DNA of 64,000 nucleotides from Streptomyces scopuliridis RB72 (lineage in GTDB: Bacteria; Actinomycetota; Actinomycetes; Streptomycetales; Streptomycetaceae), in assembly GCF_000718095.1 (NCBI RefSeq), contig NZ_JOEI01000013.1, positions 62,001 to 126,000 of the forward strand, written 5' to 3'. The notes beneath the pieces were generated by a model. The model did no database searches. It was not told the origin of the DNA and saw nothing but the letters and a program-made list of their open reading frames with translations. Positions 9,560 through 18,265 of this stretch are shown piece after piece; within the stretch, counting starts at the first letter, position 1; every line of letters starts with the position of its first letter. Position numbers and translations under genes: made by a program.

Positions 9560-10300
9560 ATGTCCTTCTGGGACAACCTGTGGCAGGGACAAAGGGCATC
9601 GCAATTCGATTCGGGCAATGCCGCGTCCAACTCCATCGAGCTGACCAAGCGGCGGCCGACGGTCTCGCTGACCAAGCAGGGCGCGGCCACCGGCAATCTG
9701 CGGGTGAACCTCTCCTGGCAGATGCGCACCTCCGATATCGAGGGACGTTCCAGGCAGAGCGGGCGGCTGCTGGCGAACCCCCTCAAGCTCTTCAAGCCCG
9801 AGGTGGTGCAGGCCCATACGCAGGGCATGGTCAATGTGGACCTCGACCTCGGCTGCATGTACGAGCTGACCGACGGCAGCAAGGGCGTCGTCCAGCCGCT
9901 GGGCAACTTCCTCGGGGATCTGAACGATCCGCCGTACGTCAAGCTCAGCGGCGACGACCGGTTCGGCGCCGCCTCGGGTGAGACCGTCTACGTCAATCTC
10001 GACCACTGGGAGTCGATCAAGCGGCTGCTGTTCTTCGTCTACATCTACGACCAGACGCCCGCTTTCGACCGTACGCGCGCGCATGTGACGCTGTACCCGA
10101 GCAATGGCCCGCGCATCGAGATCGATCTCGACGAGCACGCACCGCAGGCCCGCTCCTGCGCGGTGTTCTCGGTGGAGAACGTCAAGGGCGAGCTGGTCGT
10201 GCGCCGCGAGGTGAAGTTCGTCTACGGCTTCCAGGCGGAGCTGGACCGGCTGTACGGCTGGGGGCTCCAGTGGGGGCGTGGCTACAAGACGAAGACCTGA
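9560..10300 (+). CDS. TerA/TerD-like tellurium resistance family protein
   Basis: This 246-residue protein begins MSFWDNLWQGQRASQFD. A basic segment (IELTKRRPTVSLTKQG) mimics the start of TerD. The TerD-like beta core is divergent: VNVDLDLGCMYELTDG replaces the [10 protein letters not shown] box, and KLSGDDRFGAASGETVYVNL replaces the EHTGDN box. The TerA-like end GFQAELDRLYGWGLQWGRGY is clear. The start is ATG at 9560 because AGGAG at 9545-9549 is correctly spaced from it; the GTG two codons earlier is too close. Its position after TerD-TerD-TerC supports a role in the same stress system. It ends convergently to the next gene. Confidence 0.85.
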   Translation: MSFWDNLWQGQRASQFDSGNAASNSIELTKRRPTVSLTKQGAATGNLRVNLSWQMRTSDIEGRSRQSGRLLANPLKLFKPEVVQAHTQGMVNVDLDLGCMYELTDGSKGVVQPLGNFLGDLNDPPYVKLSGDDRFGAASGETVYVNLDHWESIKRLLFFVYIYDQTPAFDRTRAHVTLYPSNGPRIEIDLDEHAPQARSCAVFSVENVKGELVVRREVKFVYGFQAELDRLYGWGLQWGRGYKTKT

Positions 10301-10344
10301 ACCGGGCCCGGTGCCTGTCCCCGCCCCGGTGTTCGAACCGGCTG

Positions 10345-11187
10345 CTACGGGCGGATGAACTGCGGCCCCATGGGGGGCAGCCGGAAGTTCGGATCGGGGG
10401 CGGGCGCGGCGGCCGCGGCCGGCTGCGGATAGCCGTACGCGGGCCGCGGGGACGACACCGGCTGGGGATAGCCGTAGGGAGGCCGGCCCGACGGCAGGGG
10501 AGGCTGCGGGTAGCCGTACGCGGGCTGCGCGACCGGCTGGGTGGGCGGCAGCGGCGGGGGCGGCGGCAGCTGCCTCGGGGCGGCCACCGTGGGGCCCTCG
10601 GATGCCTCGGGCGACTCGTCCGCCGCGGCCTCTTCCGTCTCGTCCACCAGAATGCCGAACGCGGTGGCCAGACCGTCCAGACCGGTCGGATATCCCTGCC
10701 CCACCGCGCGGAATTTCCAGCCGCCCCCGCGCCGGTACAGCTCGCCGCAGATGATCGCCGTCTCCTCGCCGGTCTCCGGCCGGACCTCGAAGACGGCCAG
10801 CGGCTCGCCGTCGGCCGCTGCCGCGTCGTAGAGCAGGATCCGCAGATCGGTCACATGCCGGAAGCTCGCGCCGTCCGAGGAGGCGGCGAGCACCACTTGG
10901 TCGACCGAGGGGTCGAGCGCCGCGAGATTGGCCTCGACGGTGTCGGTCAGCTCGTCTCCGACCTGTTTCTTGGGCAGTCGCCGCACCAGCCCGGAAGGAT
11001 GGCGCGGCTGGTTGTAGAAGACGAAGTCCTCATCGGAGCGGACCCGGCCGCTGTGCCCGAGCAGCAGGGCGGAGGCGTCCACATCCGGGACCCCGGCGCC
11101 CGGGGACCAGCGCAGCACGGCTCGTACGGCCATGGCGTCGAGGGGGACGTTCGAGCCCTTGAGCATCGCGTGCGTCATATCTGCCAT
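10345..11187 (-). CDS. TerD family protein with proline-rich C-terminal tail
   Basis: This is a 280-residue protein. Residues 1 to about 175 form a TerD domain beginning [16 protein letters not shown] and ending [20 protein letters not shown]. The calcium box is degraded to [13 protein letters not shown], and the glycine-acidic loop of TerD is replaced by [17 protein letters not shown]. Residues about 190-280 are low complexity, with polyproline (PPPPPLPP) and four YGYPQP-type repeats, a likely flexible or protein-binding tail. The ATG at 11187 has GGAAGG upstream; the frame is open further but without coding bias. It is divergent from the lyase gene, sharing a 179-bp promoter region with the metabolite module. 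Confidence 0.88.
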   Translation of the reverse strand: MADMTHAMLKGSNVPLDAMAVRAVLRWSPGAGVPDVDASALLLGHSGRVRSDEDFVFYNQPRHPSGLVRRLPKKQVGDELTDTVEANLAALDPSVDQVVLAASSDGASFRHVTDLRILLYDAAAADGEPLAVFEVRPETGEETAIICGELYRRGGGWKFRAVGQGYPTGLDGLATAFGILVDETEEAAADESPEASEGPTVAAPRQLPPPPPLPPTQPVAQPAYGYPQPPLPSGRPPYGYPQPVSSPRPAYGYPQPAAAAAPAPDPNFRLPPMGPQFIRP

Positions 11188-11294
11188 CCTGCCTTCCCGC
11201 CGCCCGCGGGGACAACGCGGGCCCAGATCCGCCCCGTCCGGGCCATGGACGAGAAGCGGACGAGTAACCAGGATTTCATGTACCGGGGGAACTC

Positions 11295-11321
11295 TTGACA
11301 CCCGCCCATACGTACTATTAC
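11295..11321 (+). promoter_or_regulatory. Candidate promoter of the Ter metabolite operon
   Basis: A perfect TTGACA (11295-11300) is followed after 15 bp by TATTAC (11316-11321), 46 bp before the lyase ATG. The spacer is shorter than the usual 17 bp, so the assignment is tentative, but this is the most AT-rich point between the divergent genes. Confidence 0.5.
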
Positions 11322-11366
11322 CGGCCACATGACCGACGGGCCATCTCGGCAGTACGGGGGATTCAC

Positions 11367-12530
11367 ATGCGTCATTTCGGGCATATCCCGACCGCTGCTC
11401 GGCAGGCCCTGTTCCATCAGGAGCCATGCGAGTTCACCGCGGACTCGCCCGCCCGGCTGCTCTCGGCCGCTCTGGGGGCCACGCTCTACAGCCCGGCCAC
11501 CCGGCCGCGGCTCGCCGACGACGTGCTGAAGCAGGCGGGGCGCGGAGTGGTCTCCATGGTGCTCTGCCTGGAGGATTCCATCCATGACGCCGAGGTCGAG
11601 GCCGCCGAGACCAATCTGGTCAGGCAGTTCGCCGACCTCGCCGGGCGGGGCGTCACCACGCCGCTGCTCTTCATCCGAGTCCGTGAGCCGGGACAGATAT
11701 CCGACCTGGTCGGGCGCCTGGGGGACTCGATCCGGCTGCTGTCCGGATTCGTACTGCCCAAGTTCACCGAGGAGCGCGGGACGGCCTTCCTGGAGGCGCT
11801 CACGGAAGCGGAGAGCGCCTGTGGCCGCGCGCTCTACGCGATGCCGGTGCTCGAATCGCCCGAGCTGCTGCATCTGGAGACCAGGACCCGGACACTCACC
11901 GGGATCGCGACCGCCGTCGACAAGTACCGCGACCGCGTACTCGCGCTGCGACTGGGCGTGACCGACTTCTGCTCGGCGTACGGCCTGCGCCGGTCGCCCG
12001 ATATGACGGCGTACGACGTACGCATCGTGGCCGGGGTCATCGCGGACGTGGTGAATGTGCTCGGACGTGCCGATGGCTCCGGCTTTACGATCACCGGGCC
12101 GGTCTGGGAGTACTTCCGGCTCCAGGAGCGCATGTTCAAGCCACAGCTCAGGCGCAGCCCGTTCCTTGAGGGCCGGGCCGAGGAGCTGCGTACGGCGCTG
12201 ATCGAGCACGACCTCGACGGGCTGCTGCGCGAGATCGAGCTGGACCGGGCCAACGGACTGCTCGGCAAGACCTGTATCCACCCCTCCCATGTCCCGCCGG
12301 TGCACGCACTCTCCGTGGTCAGCCACGAGGAGTTCAGTGACGCCCAGGACATCCTGCGGCCGGAGCGCGACGGCGGCGGGGTGCTGCGCTCCGCGTACAC
12401 GAACAAGATGAACGAGGTGAAGCCTCACCGCGCCTGGGCCGAGCGCACCCTTCTGCGGGCCGAGGTCTTCGGCGTCGCCCGGGAGGACATCGGCTTCGTG
12501 GAGCTGCTCACCGCCGGCCTCGGCGCGTGA
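11367..12530 (+). CDS. HpcH/HpaI aldolase / citrate lyase-like protein of the Ter module
   Basis: This 387-residue protein has a CitE-like TIM barrel. Recognisable parts are [20 protein letters not shown] (metal-binding acidic residues after strand 3), [47 protein letters not shown] and [19 protein letters not shown]. The ATG at 11367 has GGGGG six bases upstream. Its stop overlaps the start of the phosphoribosyltransferase gene (GTGA), so translation is coupled. This lyase-PRTase-HAD combination is the nucleoside-like metabolite module described for Ter systems; it probably makes or breaks a C-C or C-O bond on an acyl or sugar-derived substrate. The actual reaction is not known. Confidence 0.85.
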   Translation: MRHFGHIPTAARQALFHQEPCEFTADSPARLLSAALGATLYSPATRPRLADDVLKQAGRGVVSMVLCLEDSIHDAEVEAAETNLVRQFADLAGRGVTTPLLFIRVREPGQISDLVGRLGDSIRLLSGFVLPKFTEERGTAFLEALTEAESACGRALYAMPVLESPELLHLETRTRTLTGIATAVDKYRDRVLALRLGVTDFCSAYGLRRSPDMTAYDVRIVAGVIADVVNVLGRADGSGFTITGPVWEYFRLQERMFKPQLRRSPFLEGRAEELRTALIEHDLDGLLREIELDRANGLLGKTCIHPSHVPPVHALSVVSHEEFSDAQDILRPERDGGGVLRSAYTNKMNEVKPHRAWAERTLLRAEVFGVAREDIGFVELLTAGLGA

Positions 12531-15073
12531 GCACCCTGGAACGGACCACTCGGACCGGACAGACCGGACCGTCGTCGAAGGAAGAGATCGTCACTATGGT
12601 GTGGTCGGGCACATGGGTCGCCGAGCGGCTCGGCGTCGAACTCGCCGGCGGCGCGGGACTGCGGGATCTGCTGGGCCTGGCGCTGCGCCGCAACCCCAAG
12701 CGGGCCCACCTCCTTGTCTCAAATGTGCTGGGCAAACACATCCCGCAGCACCCCCGGGTCGTATACGGAACGGGCGTCGAGCTGGGCGAGCGCGTACGCG
12801 AACTGCTCGGCGCGGACGTGGACCGCGCCGTCGTGCTCGGCTACGCGGAGACCGCGACCGGACTCGGCCACTCGGTCGCCGACGGGGTGCGCCACGCCCC
12901 GTATCTCCACTCCACCCGGCGCCCGGTCCCGGGAGTCGCCAGGGCGGGCGGCTTCGAGGAGTCGCACTCGCACGCCACCTCCCATCTGCTGCTCCCCGAG
13001 GACCCGGAGCTGCTCTCCTCCGGCGGTCCGCTGGTCCTCGTCGACGACGAATTCTCCACCGGGAACACCATCCTCAACACCATCCGCAGCCTGCATGAGC
13101 GCTATCCCCGTGCCTGGTACGTCATCGTCGCCTTGGTCGATATGCGCTCGGCGGCCGACCAGGGCCGACTGGCGGAGTTCGCCCAGGAGATCGGGGCCCG
13201 CGTCGACCTGGTCACCCTGGCCTCCGGCACGGTCCGGCTCCCGGACGGCGTCCTGGAGAAGGGCCGGGCGCTGGTGGCGGAGCACGAGACCGAGGCCCCC
13301 GTGCCGCGCCCCATGGACGGCACGTCGGCCACTGGGTCGCCCGCAGTCCTCGCGGCCGGCGTGGCTCGCGTGGCCCTGGAATGGCCGGCCGGAATCCCGG
13401 ATGGGGGCCGCCACGGCTTCACCCCCGCCCACCGGGCCGCCCTGGAGGCCGCGCTGCCCGCCATGGCGGCCGGCGCGGCCGCACAGCTGGGCGACGCCCG
13501 GCGCGTCCTCGTCCTCGGCTTCGAGGAGCTTATGTACGCCCCCCTGCGGCTCGCCGAAGCGCTGGAACGCTCCTGCGACGCCGAGGTGAGGTACTCCACC
13601 ACCACGCGGTCGCCGGTGCTGGCCGTGAACGACCCCGGATACGCGATCCGCAGCCGCCTCGTCTTCCCGGCCCATGACACCGCGGCCTTCCCCGAGGGCG
13701 ATGGCACCGGAGACCGGTATGCCTACAACGTCGCCGGCGCCGGTTTCGACGCCGTCGTGGCGGTTGTCGACTCCATAGCCGATTCCTCCGAGCTGCACGC
13801 CCCCGGCGGTCTGCTGGCCCAGCTCGCGGCGCACATACCCCGGGTGGTCCTGGCTGTGGTCCCCTCGTATCTCCCCTCCTCCGCGCGCCTCCCGCACTCC
13901 TCGCACGACCCCGAACGGCAGGAACCCTCCATGCTGCCCGAGCCCCTCCGCGGCCCCGCCTTCTCCTCCTACGCGCCCGACGAGGTGGGCTGGCTCCTCC
14001 AGGACCTGTCCGAAGTGGAGCTGGAGGCCCCGACGGAGGAGCGCGAGGAGGCCATACAGAGCGGTGGCGCCCACTACGCCGAATCCCTTCCTGTCGAATA
14101 CCAGCCGAGCACCCAGTACCAGGAGCTCTTCAAAGCCGCCCTGGAGACCTCGGCGGCCCGGATCGCGCGAGCCGTCGGCACCGTCACCGAGACGGTGCTC
14201 GCCGAGCGGTCCCCCCGCCCCGTCCTGGTCTCGCTGGCCCGCGCCGGCACGCCGGTCGGCGTCCTGATGCGCCGCTGGGCCCAGCACCGGCACGGCCTGG
14301 ACCTGCCGCACTACGCGGTCTCGATCGTGCGCGGCCGGGGTATCGATGCCAACGCCCTGCGCTGGCTCGCCGCCCACCACGACCCCGCCGATGTCGTCTT
14401 CGTCGACGGCTGGACCGGCAAGGGCGCGATCACCCGCGAACTCGCCCAGGCCCTCGACGCGTTCGGCGGATTCAACCCCGAGATCGCGGTCCTCGCCGAT
14501 CCGGGCGGCTGTGTGCGGACCTATGGCACCCGAGAGGACTTCCTCATCCCCTCCGCCTGTCTCAACTCGACTGTCTCCGGACTGATTTCCCGTACCGTCC
14601 TCCGATCCGATCTGGTCGGCCCCAACGATTTCCACGGCGCGAAGCACTATCGCGAACTCGCCGGCGCCGATGTCTCCGGCCACTTCCTGGACACCGTCGC
14701 GGCCCGCTTCGACGAGGTCACCCACGCCGTGGACGCCGAGGTCAAGGAACTGCTCGCGGCGGACCGCGCACCCACCTGGGAGGGCTGGGCGGCCGTCGAG
14801 CGGATCAGTGAGGAGTACGGCATCCACGATGTGAACCTCGTCAAGCCCGGCGTCGGCGAGACCACCCGCGTCCTGCTGCGCCGCGTCCCCTGGAAGATCC
14901 TCGCCCAGCGCGACGCCGGCGCCGATCTCGATCATGTCCGGCTGCTGGCCGAGCAACGCGGCGTGCCCGTCGAGGAGGTCGACGACCTCCCGTACACCTG
15001 CGTCGGCCTGATCCACCCGCGATACACCCGGGGCGCCACCGGCGCGGACGGCAAGGCGGTCGTCGCGCCGTGA
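12527..15073 (+). CDS. Two-domain phosphoribosyltransferase (PRTase_2-TRSP-StiP/PRTase_1 fusion)
   Basis: This 848-residue protein carries two PRTase folds. In the first (about residues 25-255) the PRPP loop reads LVLVDDEFSTGNT (172-181). A TRSP domain follows (about 265-465), with its name-giving motif in STTTRSPVLAVNDPG. The second PRTase (about 480-840, StiP/PRTase_1 type) has VVFVDGWTGKGA near residue 625 as its PRPP loop. In many genomes these are separate genes; here they are fused. The start GTG overlaps the previous stop. An in-frame ATG at 12596 with GGAAGAG upstream is an alternative that would remove 23 weakly conserved residues. The stop overlaps the HAD gene. The predicted role is assembly of a nucleoside- or nucleotide-like compound; the base is unknown. 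Confidence 0.88.
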   Translation: MSTLERTTRTGQTGPSSKEEIVTMVWSGTWVAERLGVELAGGAGLRDLLGLALRRNPKRAHLLVSNVLGKHIPQHPRVVYGTGVELGERVRELLGADVDRAVVLGYAETATGLGHSVADGVRHAPYLHSTRRPVPGVARAGGFEESHSHATSHLLLPEDPELLSSGGPLVLVDDEFSTGNTILNTIRSLHERYPRAWYVIVALVDMRSAADQGRLAEFAQEIGARVDLVTLASGTVRLPDGVLEKGRALVAEHETEAPVPRPMDGTSATGSPAVLAAGVARVALEWPAGIPDGGRHGFTPAHRAALEAALPAMAAGAAAQLGDARRVLVLGFEELMYAPLRLAEALERSCDAEVRYSTTTRSPVLAVNDPGYAIRSRLVFPAHDTAAFPEGDGTGDRYAYNVAGAGFDAVVAVVDSIADSSELHAPGGLLAQLAAHIPRVVLAVVPSYLPSSARLPHSSHDPERQEPSMLPEPLRGPAFSSYAPDEVGWLLQDLSEVELEAPTEEREEAIQSGGAHYAESLPVEYQPSTQYQELFKAALETSAARIARAVGTVTETVLAERSPRPVLVSLARAGTPVGVLMRRWAQHRHGLDLPHYAVSIVRGRGIDANALRWLAAHHDPADVVFVDGWTGKGAITRELAQALDAFGGFNPEIAVLADPGGCVRTYGTREDFLIPSACLNSTVSGLISRTVLRSDLVGPNDFHGAKHYRELAGADVSGHFLDTVAARFDEVTHAVDAEVKELLAADRAPTWEGWAAVERISEEYGIHDVNLVKPGVGETTRVLLRRVPWKILAQRDAGADLDHVRLLAEQRGVPVEEVDDLPYTCVGLIHPRYTRGATGADGKAVVAP

Positions 15074-15921
15074 CCTTCTCCCACACCCCGGACACCCCCG
15101 CGAAGCCGCCGGTCCTGGTCGCCAGCGATCTGGACCGCACCCTGATCTATTCGGCCGCCGCGCTCCAGCTCCCGATGCCGGACGCCGAGGCCCCCCGGCT
15201 GCTCTGCGTCGAGGTGTACGAGAGCAGACCGCTGTCGTATCTGACCGAGACGGCCGCCGGACTGCTCGACGGACTCGCCCGCGCCACCGTCTTCGTCCCG
15301 ACGACGACCCGCACCCGCGAGCAGTACGGCCGTATCCATCTGCCGGGCCCCGCACCGCGGTTCGCGATCTGCGCCAATGGCGGCCATCTCCTGGTGGACG
15401 GGGTGTCCGACCCGGTCTGGCGGGACCGGGTGACCGACCGGCTGGCCGAAGAGTGCGCCCCTCTCGCCGAGGTCCGCGCCCATCTGCTCGCCGCCGCCGA
15501 CCCCGCGTGGCTCCTCAAGGAGCGGATCGCCGAAGACCTCTTCGCCTATCTCGTGGTCGACCGCGCCCTGCTGCCCGCGGGCTGGGCGAAGGAACTCGCC
15601 GAATGGGCGGACGGCCGGGGCTGGACCGTCTCCCTCCAGGGCCGCAAGATCTATGCCGTACCGCGACCGCTCACCAAGAGCGCCGCGATGCGTGAGGTGG
15701 CCCGCAGGACCGGCGCCGAACTCACCCTCGCCGCGGGGGACTCGCTGCTCGACGCCGACCTGCTGCTCGCCGCGGACCGCGCCTGGCGCCCCGGCCACGG
15801 CGAACTCGCGGACAGCGGCTGGAACGCCCCGCATGTCGACGTGCTTCCGCAGACGGGTGTCGCGGCGGGAGAGGAGATCCTCCGGCGCCTCACCCGCGCC
15901 GCTGCCCCGGACCCGGCCTGA
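15070..15921 (+). CDS. HAD-superfamily phosphatase of the Ter module
   Basis: This 283-residue Cof-type HAD hydrolase has nucleophile motif ASDLDRTLIYS near residue 18, motif II in VFVPTTTRTREQYG, a cap region with QGRKIYAVPRPLTKSAAM (motif III lysine), and motif IV as LAAGDSLLDADLLLAADRAW. The GTG start lies within the stop of the double PRTase (GTGA), so the three enzymes of the module are translationally coupled. It probably removes a phosphate from the nucleotide-like product or an intermediate. The substrate is inferred from context only. Confidence 0.88.
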   Translation: MTFSHTPDTPAKPPVLVASDLDRTLIYSAAALQLPMPDAEAPRLLCVEVYESRPLSYLTETAAGLLDGLARATVFVPTTTRTREQYGRIHLPGPAPRFAICANGGHLLVDGVSDPVWRDRVTDRLAEECAPLAEVRAHLLAAADPAWLLKERIAEDLFAYLVVDRALLPAGWAKELAEWADGRGWTVSLQGRKIYAVPRPLTKSAAMREVARRTGAELTLAAGDSLLDADLLLAADRAWRPGHGELADSGWNAPHVDVLPQTGVAAGEEILRRLTRAAAPDPA

Positions 15922-15954
15922 CCAGGCGCGCGCCCACGAAGCCCGGAATCGCGA

Positions 15955-16173
15955 TCAGCCGCAGCAGCCACCACCGCAGCAGCCTCCGCCACCACCGGTC
16001 ACCGGAGCGGAGGCGCCGGCCTTCGCGGAGCCGCCGACCGCCACGGTGGAGAGGAGTTTCGTGGTGTCGTCGTGCCCCTCGGGGCACGAGGCGGGGGCCG
16101 CGGACTCCGACATCGGCCGGCTGAGCTCGAAGGTGTCACCACAGGGGCGGCAGCGGTACTCGTAGCGAGGCAT
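15955..16173 (-). CDS. FmdB family zinc-ribbon protein
   Basis: This 72-residue protein starts MPRYEYRCRPCGDTFELSRP, the classic FmdB_N zinc ribbon. The first Cys pair is CRPC; the second knuckle is CPEGH, where the usual second cysteine is changed. The C-terminus is a Gly/Cys-rich tail (GGGGGCCGGGCCG) of unknown role that is common in Streptomyces FmdB proteins and could bind metal. It lies 33 bp from the convergent HAD stop. The function is generally described as regulatory but is unproven. Confidence 0.85.
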   Translation of the reverse strand: MPRYEYRCRPCGDTFELSRPMSESAAPASCPEGHDDTTKLLSTVAVGGSAKAGASAPVTGGGGGCCGGGCCG

Positions 16174-16182
16174 GCGCTCAGA

Positions 16183-16755
16183 TTAGGGCCTGTCCCAGCC
16201 GACGCCCACCTGGCCCTGACGGCCCCGGGCCCTGAGGCGCTGTTCGCGCTCCGCCTGTTCCGGATGGCGGGCACGCCAGTACGGATTGTCGTGCGGCAAT
16301 CCGCCGCTGACTCTTCCGTACATCCCGAAGAACATGAGCAGCAGACCGACCACGAAGCTGAAGAGCACATTCTGGAGCTGGAAGGCGAGGAAGTTGTAAC
16401 TGGTGTCCAGCAGTGCGAGATTGACGAATCCGCTGGCGATGAAGAGGACACCGAGGACCATATTCAGGGTCGACGCGGTATTTCCGCCGATCACCATGCC
16501 GGCCAAAAGGATCAGCCCGACGCAGATGGACAGCACGCTCAGCGCGCCATTGGTGTTCAGGCCCGCGACCGTGGCGCCGCCGGTATCGAAGAAACCGATC
16601 TTGTCGATCAGTCCGAGGATGCCGAAGACGATCAGTACGAGCCCCATCAGCCCGGCCCCGACGCGATAGACCTGGTTGAGCCGGTGATCGACGGGGAGCT
16701 GTGCGTCGAGCGTGACATGCCGCCGGGCCGGCGGACGGAGCACTCGCGTAGCCAT
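16183..16755 (-). CDS. DUF4383 four-helix membrane protein
   Basis: This 190-residue protein has a cytosolic N-terminus (VDHRLNQVYRVGAG) and four hydrophobic segments: GLMGLVLIVFGILGLIDKIG, LSVLSICVGLILLAGMVIGG, TLNMVLGVLFIASGFVNLAL and VLFSFVVGLLLMFFGMYG. It ends in a charged tail (REQRLRARGRQGQVGVGWDRP). The middle segments match the DUF4383 pattern. The function is unknown. The stop codon TAA lies inside a TTAGGGCCTGTCC repeat sequence (16183-16195), so the last residues may be altered relative to an ancestral form. It lies ten bases from the FmdB gene and may share its transcript. Confidence 0.85.
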   Translation of the reverse strand: MATRVLRPPARRHVTLDAQLPVDHRLNQVYRVGAGLMGLVLIVFGILGLIDKIGFFDTGGATVAGLNTNGALSVLSICVGLILLAGMVIGGNTASTLNMVLGVLFIASGFVNLALLDTSYNFLAFQLQNVLFSFVVGLLLMFFGMYGRVSGGLPHDNPYWRARHPEQAEREQRLRARGRQGQVGVGWDRP

Positions 16756-16822
16756 GGGGCGGCCTCCTTCGGCGGTGGCGGCTCTTCACTCCAGCATCCG
16801 CCCACCACGACCCGCGGACAAC

Positions 16823-18193
16823 TCAGCCGCCGTGCCCGGCGCCCCGCTCCTCGCGGATCTCCGAGACCACCCGGGCCACGGTGTGCCGTACCGCCTCGGT
16901 CTCGGTCAGGAAGTGCCAGTAATCGGGATGGCGGCCCTCCAGCGCGGCCACCGCCCGGTCCAGCCTGGCCACGGACTGGTCCAGCGGGCGCGCGTGACGG
17001 GGCTCGGGGGTGTTCCGTCCGGTCATGGCCAGCCGCTGGGCGTCCCGGATCGCGAACCGGGTGCGGTCGATCTCCTGCTGCGGGTCCTTCGACACGGCGT
17101 TCAGCCGCCGCAGCCGGTCACCGGCGGCGGAGACCGCCTCGTCCGTACCGTTCAGCAGCGCCCGCGCGGTGCTGAGCAGCGAGGTCGCGTCGGCCCACCG
17201 CTGCTCCTCGCGTGCCTTGCCGGCTTCCTTGAGCTTCTCCTCGGCCTGGTGAACGCTGGTCGCCGCATGGTCCGGGACCTGCTGAAGGTCCTGCCAGCAC
17301 GCCGCGGCGAACCGGCGGCGCAACTCGCTGAGCACCGGCTCCACGGTCCCCGCCCGGGTCGTCAGGGCCTGCGCGCGGGTACGGAGCGACACCAGCCGGC
17401 GGTCGATCTCCTGGGCCCGCTCCGGCAGCTGGGCGGCCTCGGCCCGTACGGCTTCCGCATCGCGCAGGACCCGGTCGGCGCGCTGGAGCGTCTCCGCCAC
17501 GCCATGCTGTCCCGCGCCCTGGTTGAGCTTCGTCAGATCGGGCCCGAGCGCGGCGAGCCGGGCGGCGAGATCGTCCGCCCGCAGCCCCGAGGCGCGCACC
17601 GCGTCGAGGGCGTTGCTCGCGGCGAGCAGCGCCTGCCGCGCCCGCTCCACGGCCGGGGCGAGCCGCGCCAGCTGTGTCTCGGCCTTGTCGAGCAGCGGCC
17701 CGAGCCCCTGCTCGAACCGGTCGAGGTCGCCCTTGACCCGGATCAGCTCGTCCTTGGCCTTCGTCAGCTCGTTGCGGGCCCTGGACGCGGCGGACGGCTC
17801 CAGATCGTCGCGGTCGAGGTCGTGCGCGTCGACGGCCTCGATATAGCCGTGGCTCACCTCGTCGATCCGCTGCCCCAGCGCCGCGAAACCCTCCACGGCC
17901 CTGCGGGCTCCCGGCGAGCTGTCCACCGCCGTGATCGTCTCTATCGAGATCCGCAGATCGCGCTGGGCCGTGTCCAGCTCGTAGAAAGCGGCCGCCGCGG
18001 CATCCTTCGCCGCCTGCGCGTCCGCGCGCTGGCTCTCGCCCCGGCCGCCGAACCACCGCCGCGTACCCCCGCCGGCGAAGGCGGCCGGCAGCGCCGCCAC
18101 CACCAGGGGCACCGGCAACAGCATCAGCGTGAGGACATCACGGACGGCACTCGCTTTCGCTCTTGCGTGCGGCTGCGCGTGTGTCGCCGTCAC
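16823..18193 (-). CDS. Membrane-anchored coiled-coil protein of unknown function
   Basis: This 456-residue protein has a basic N-terminus, one or two hydrophobic segments near residues 20-42 (VLTLMLLPVPLVVAALPAAF), then about 400 residues rich in Ala, Arg, Glu and Leu with heptad-like spacing (DLDRFEQGLGPLLDKAETQL, AEAVRAEAAQLPERAQEIDR). That pattern suggests a long helical or coiled-coil extracytoplasmic or cytosolic domain. The GTG start at 18193 has GGGAGAGGG upstream; a longer frame to 18256 exists but lacks a site. I recognise no named domain. It resembles TPM/YgcG-neighbour coiled-coil proteins of Streptomyces only in general form. Confidence 0.75.
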   Translation of the reverse strand: MTATHAQPHARAKASAVRDVLTLMLLPVPLVVAALPAAFAGGGTRRWFGGRGESQRADAQAAKDAAAAAFYELDTAQRDLRISIETITAVDSSPGARRAVEGFAALGQRIDEVSHGYIEAVDAHDLDRDDLEPSAASRARNELTKAKDELIRVKGDLDRFEQGLGPLLDKAETQLARLAPAVERARQALLAASNALDAVRASGLRADDLAARLAALGPDLTKLNQGAGQHGVAETLQRADRVLRDAEAVRAEAAQLPERAQEIDRRLVSLRTRAQALTTRAGTVEPVLSELRRRFAAACWQDLQQVPDHAATSVHQAEEKLKEAGKAREEQRWADATSLLSTARALLNGTDEAVSAAGDRLRRLNAVSKDPQQEIDRTRFAIRDAQRLAMTGRNTPEPRHARPLDQSVARLDRAVAALEGRHPDYWHFLTETEAVRHTVARVVSEIREERGAGHGG

Positions 18194-18265
18194 ATCCCTC
18201 TCCCGTGCCGAGTTCGCCCTGCCTGGTTCATTGTCCCACCAGGTAGAGACGAACACACGGGTCGG

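Noticed and set aside
12719..15355. An 878-residue minus-strand open frame across the Ter PRTase gene
   Set aside because: It is the shadow of the double phosphoribosyltransferase. It is Gly/Asp/Val-rich low complexity with no domain or ribosome site.
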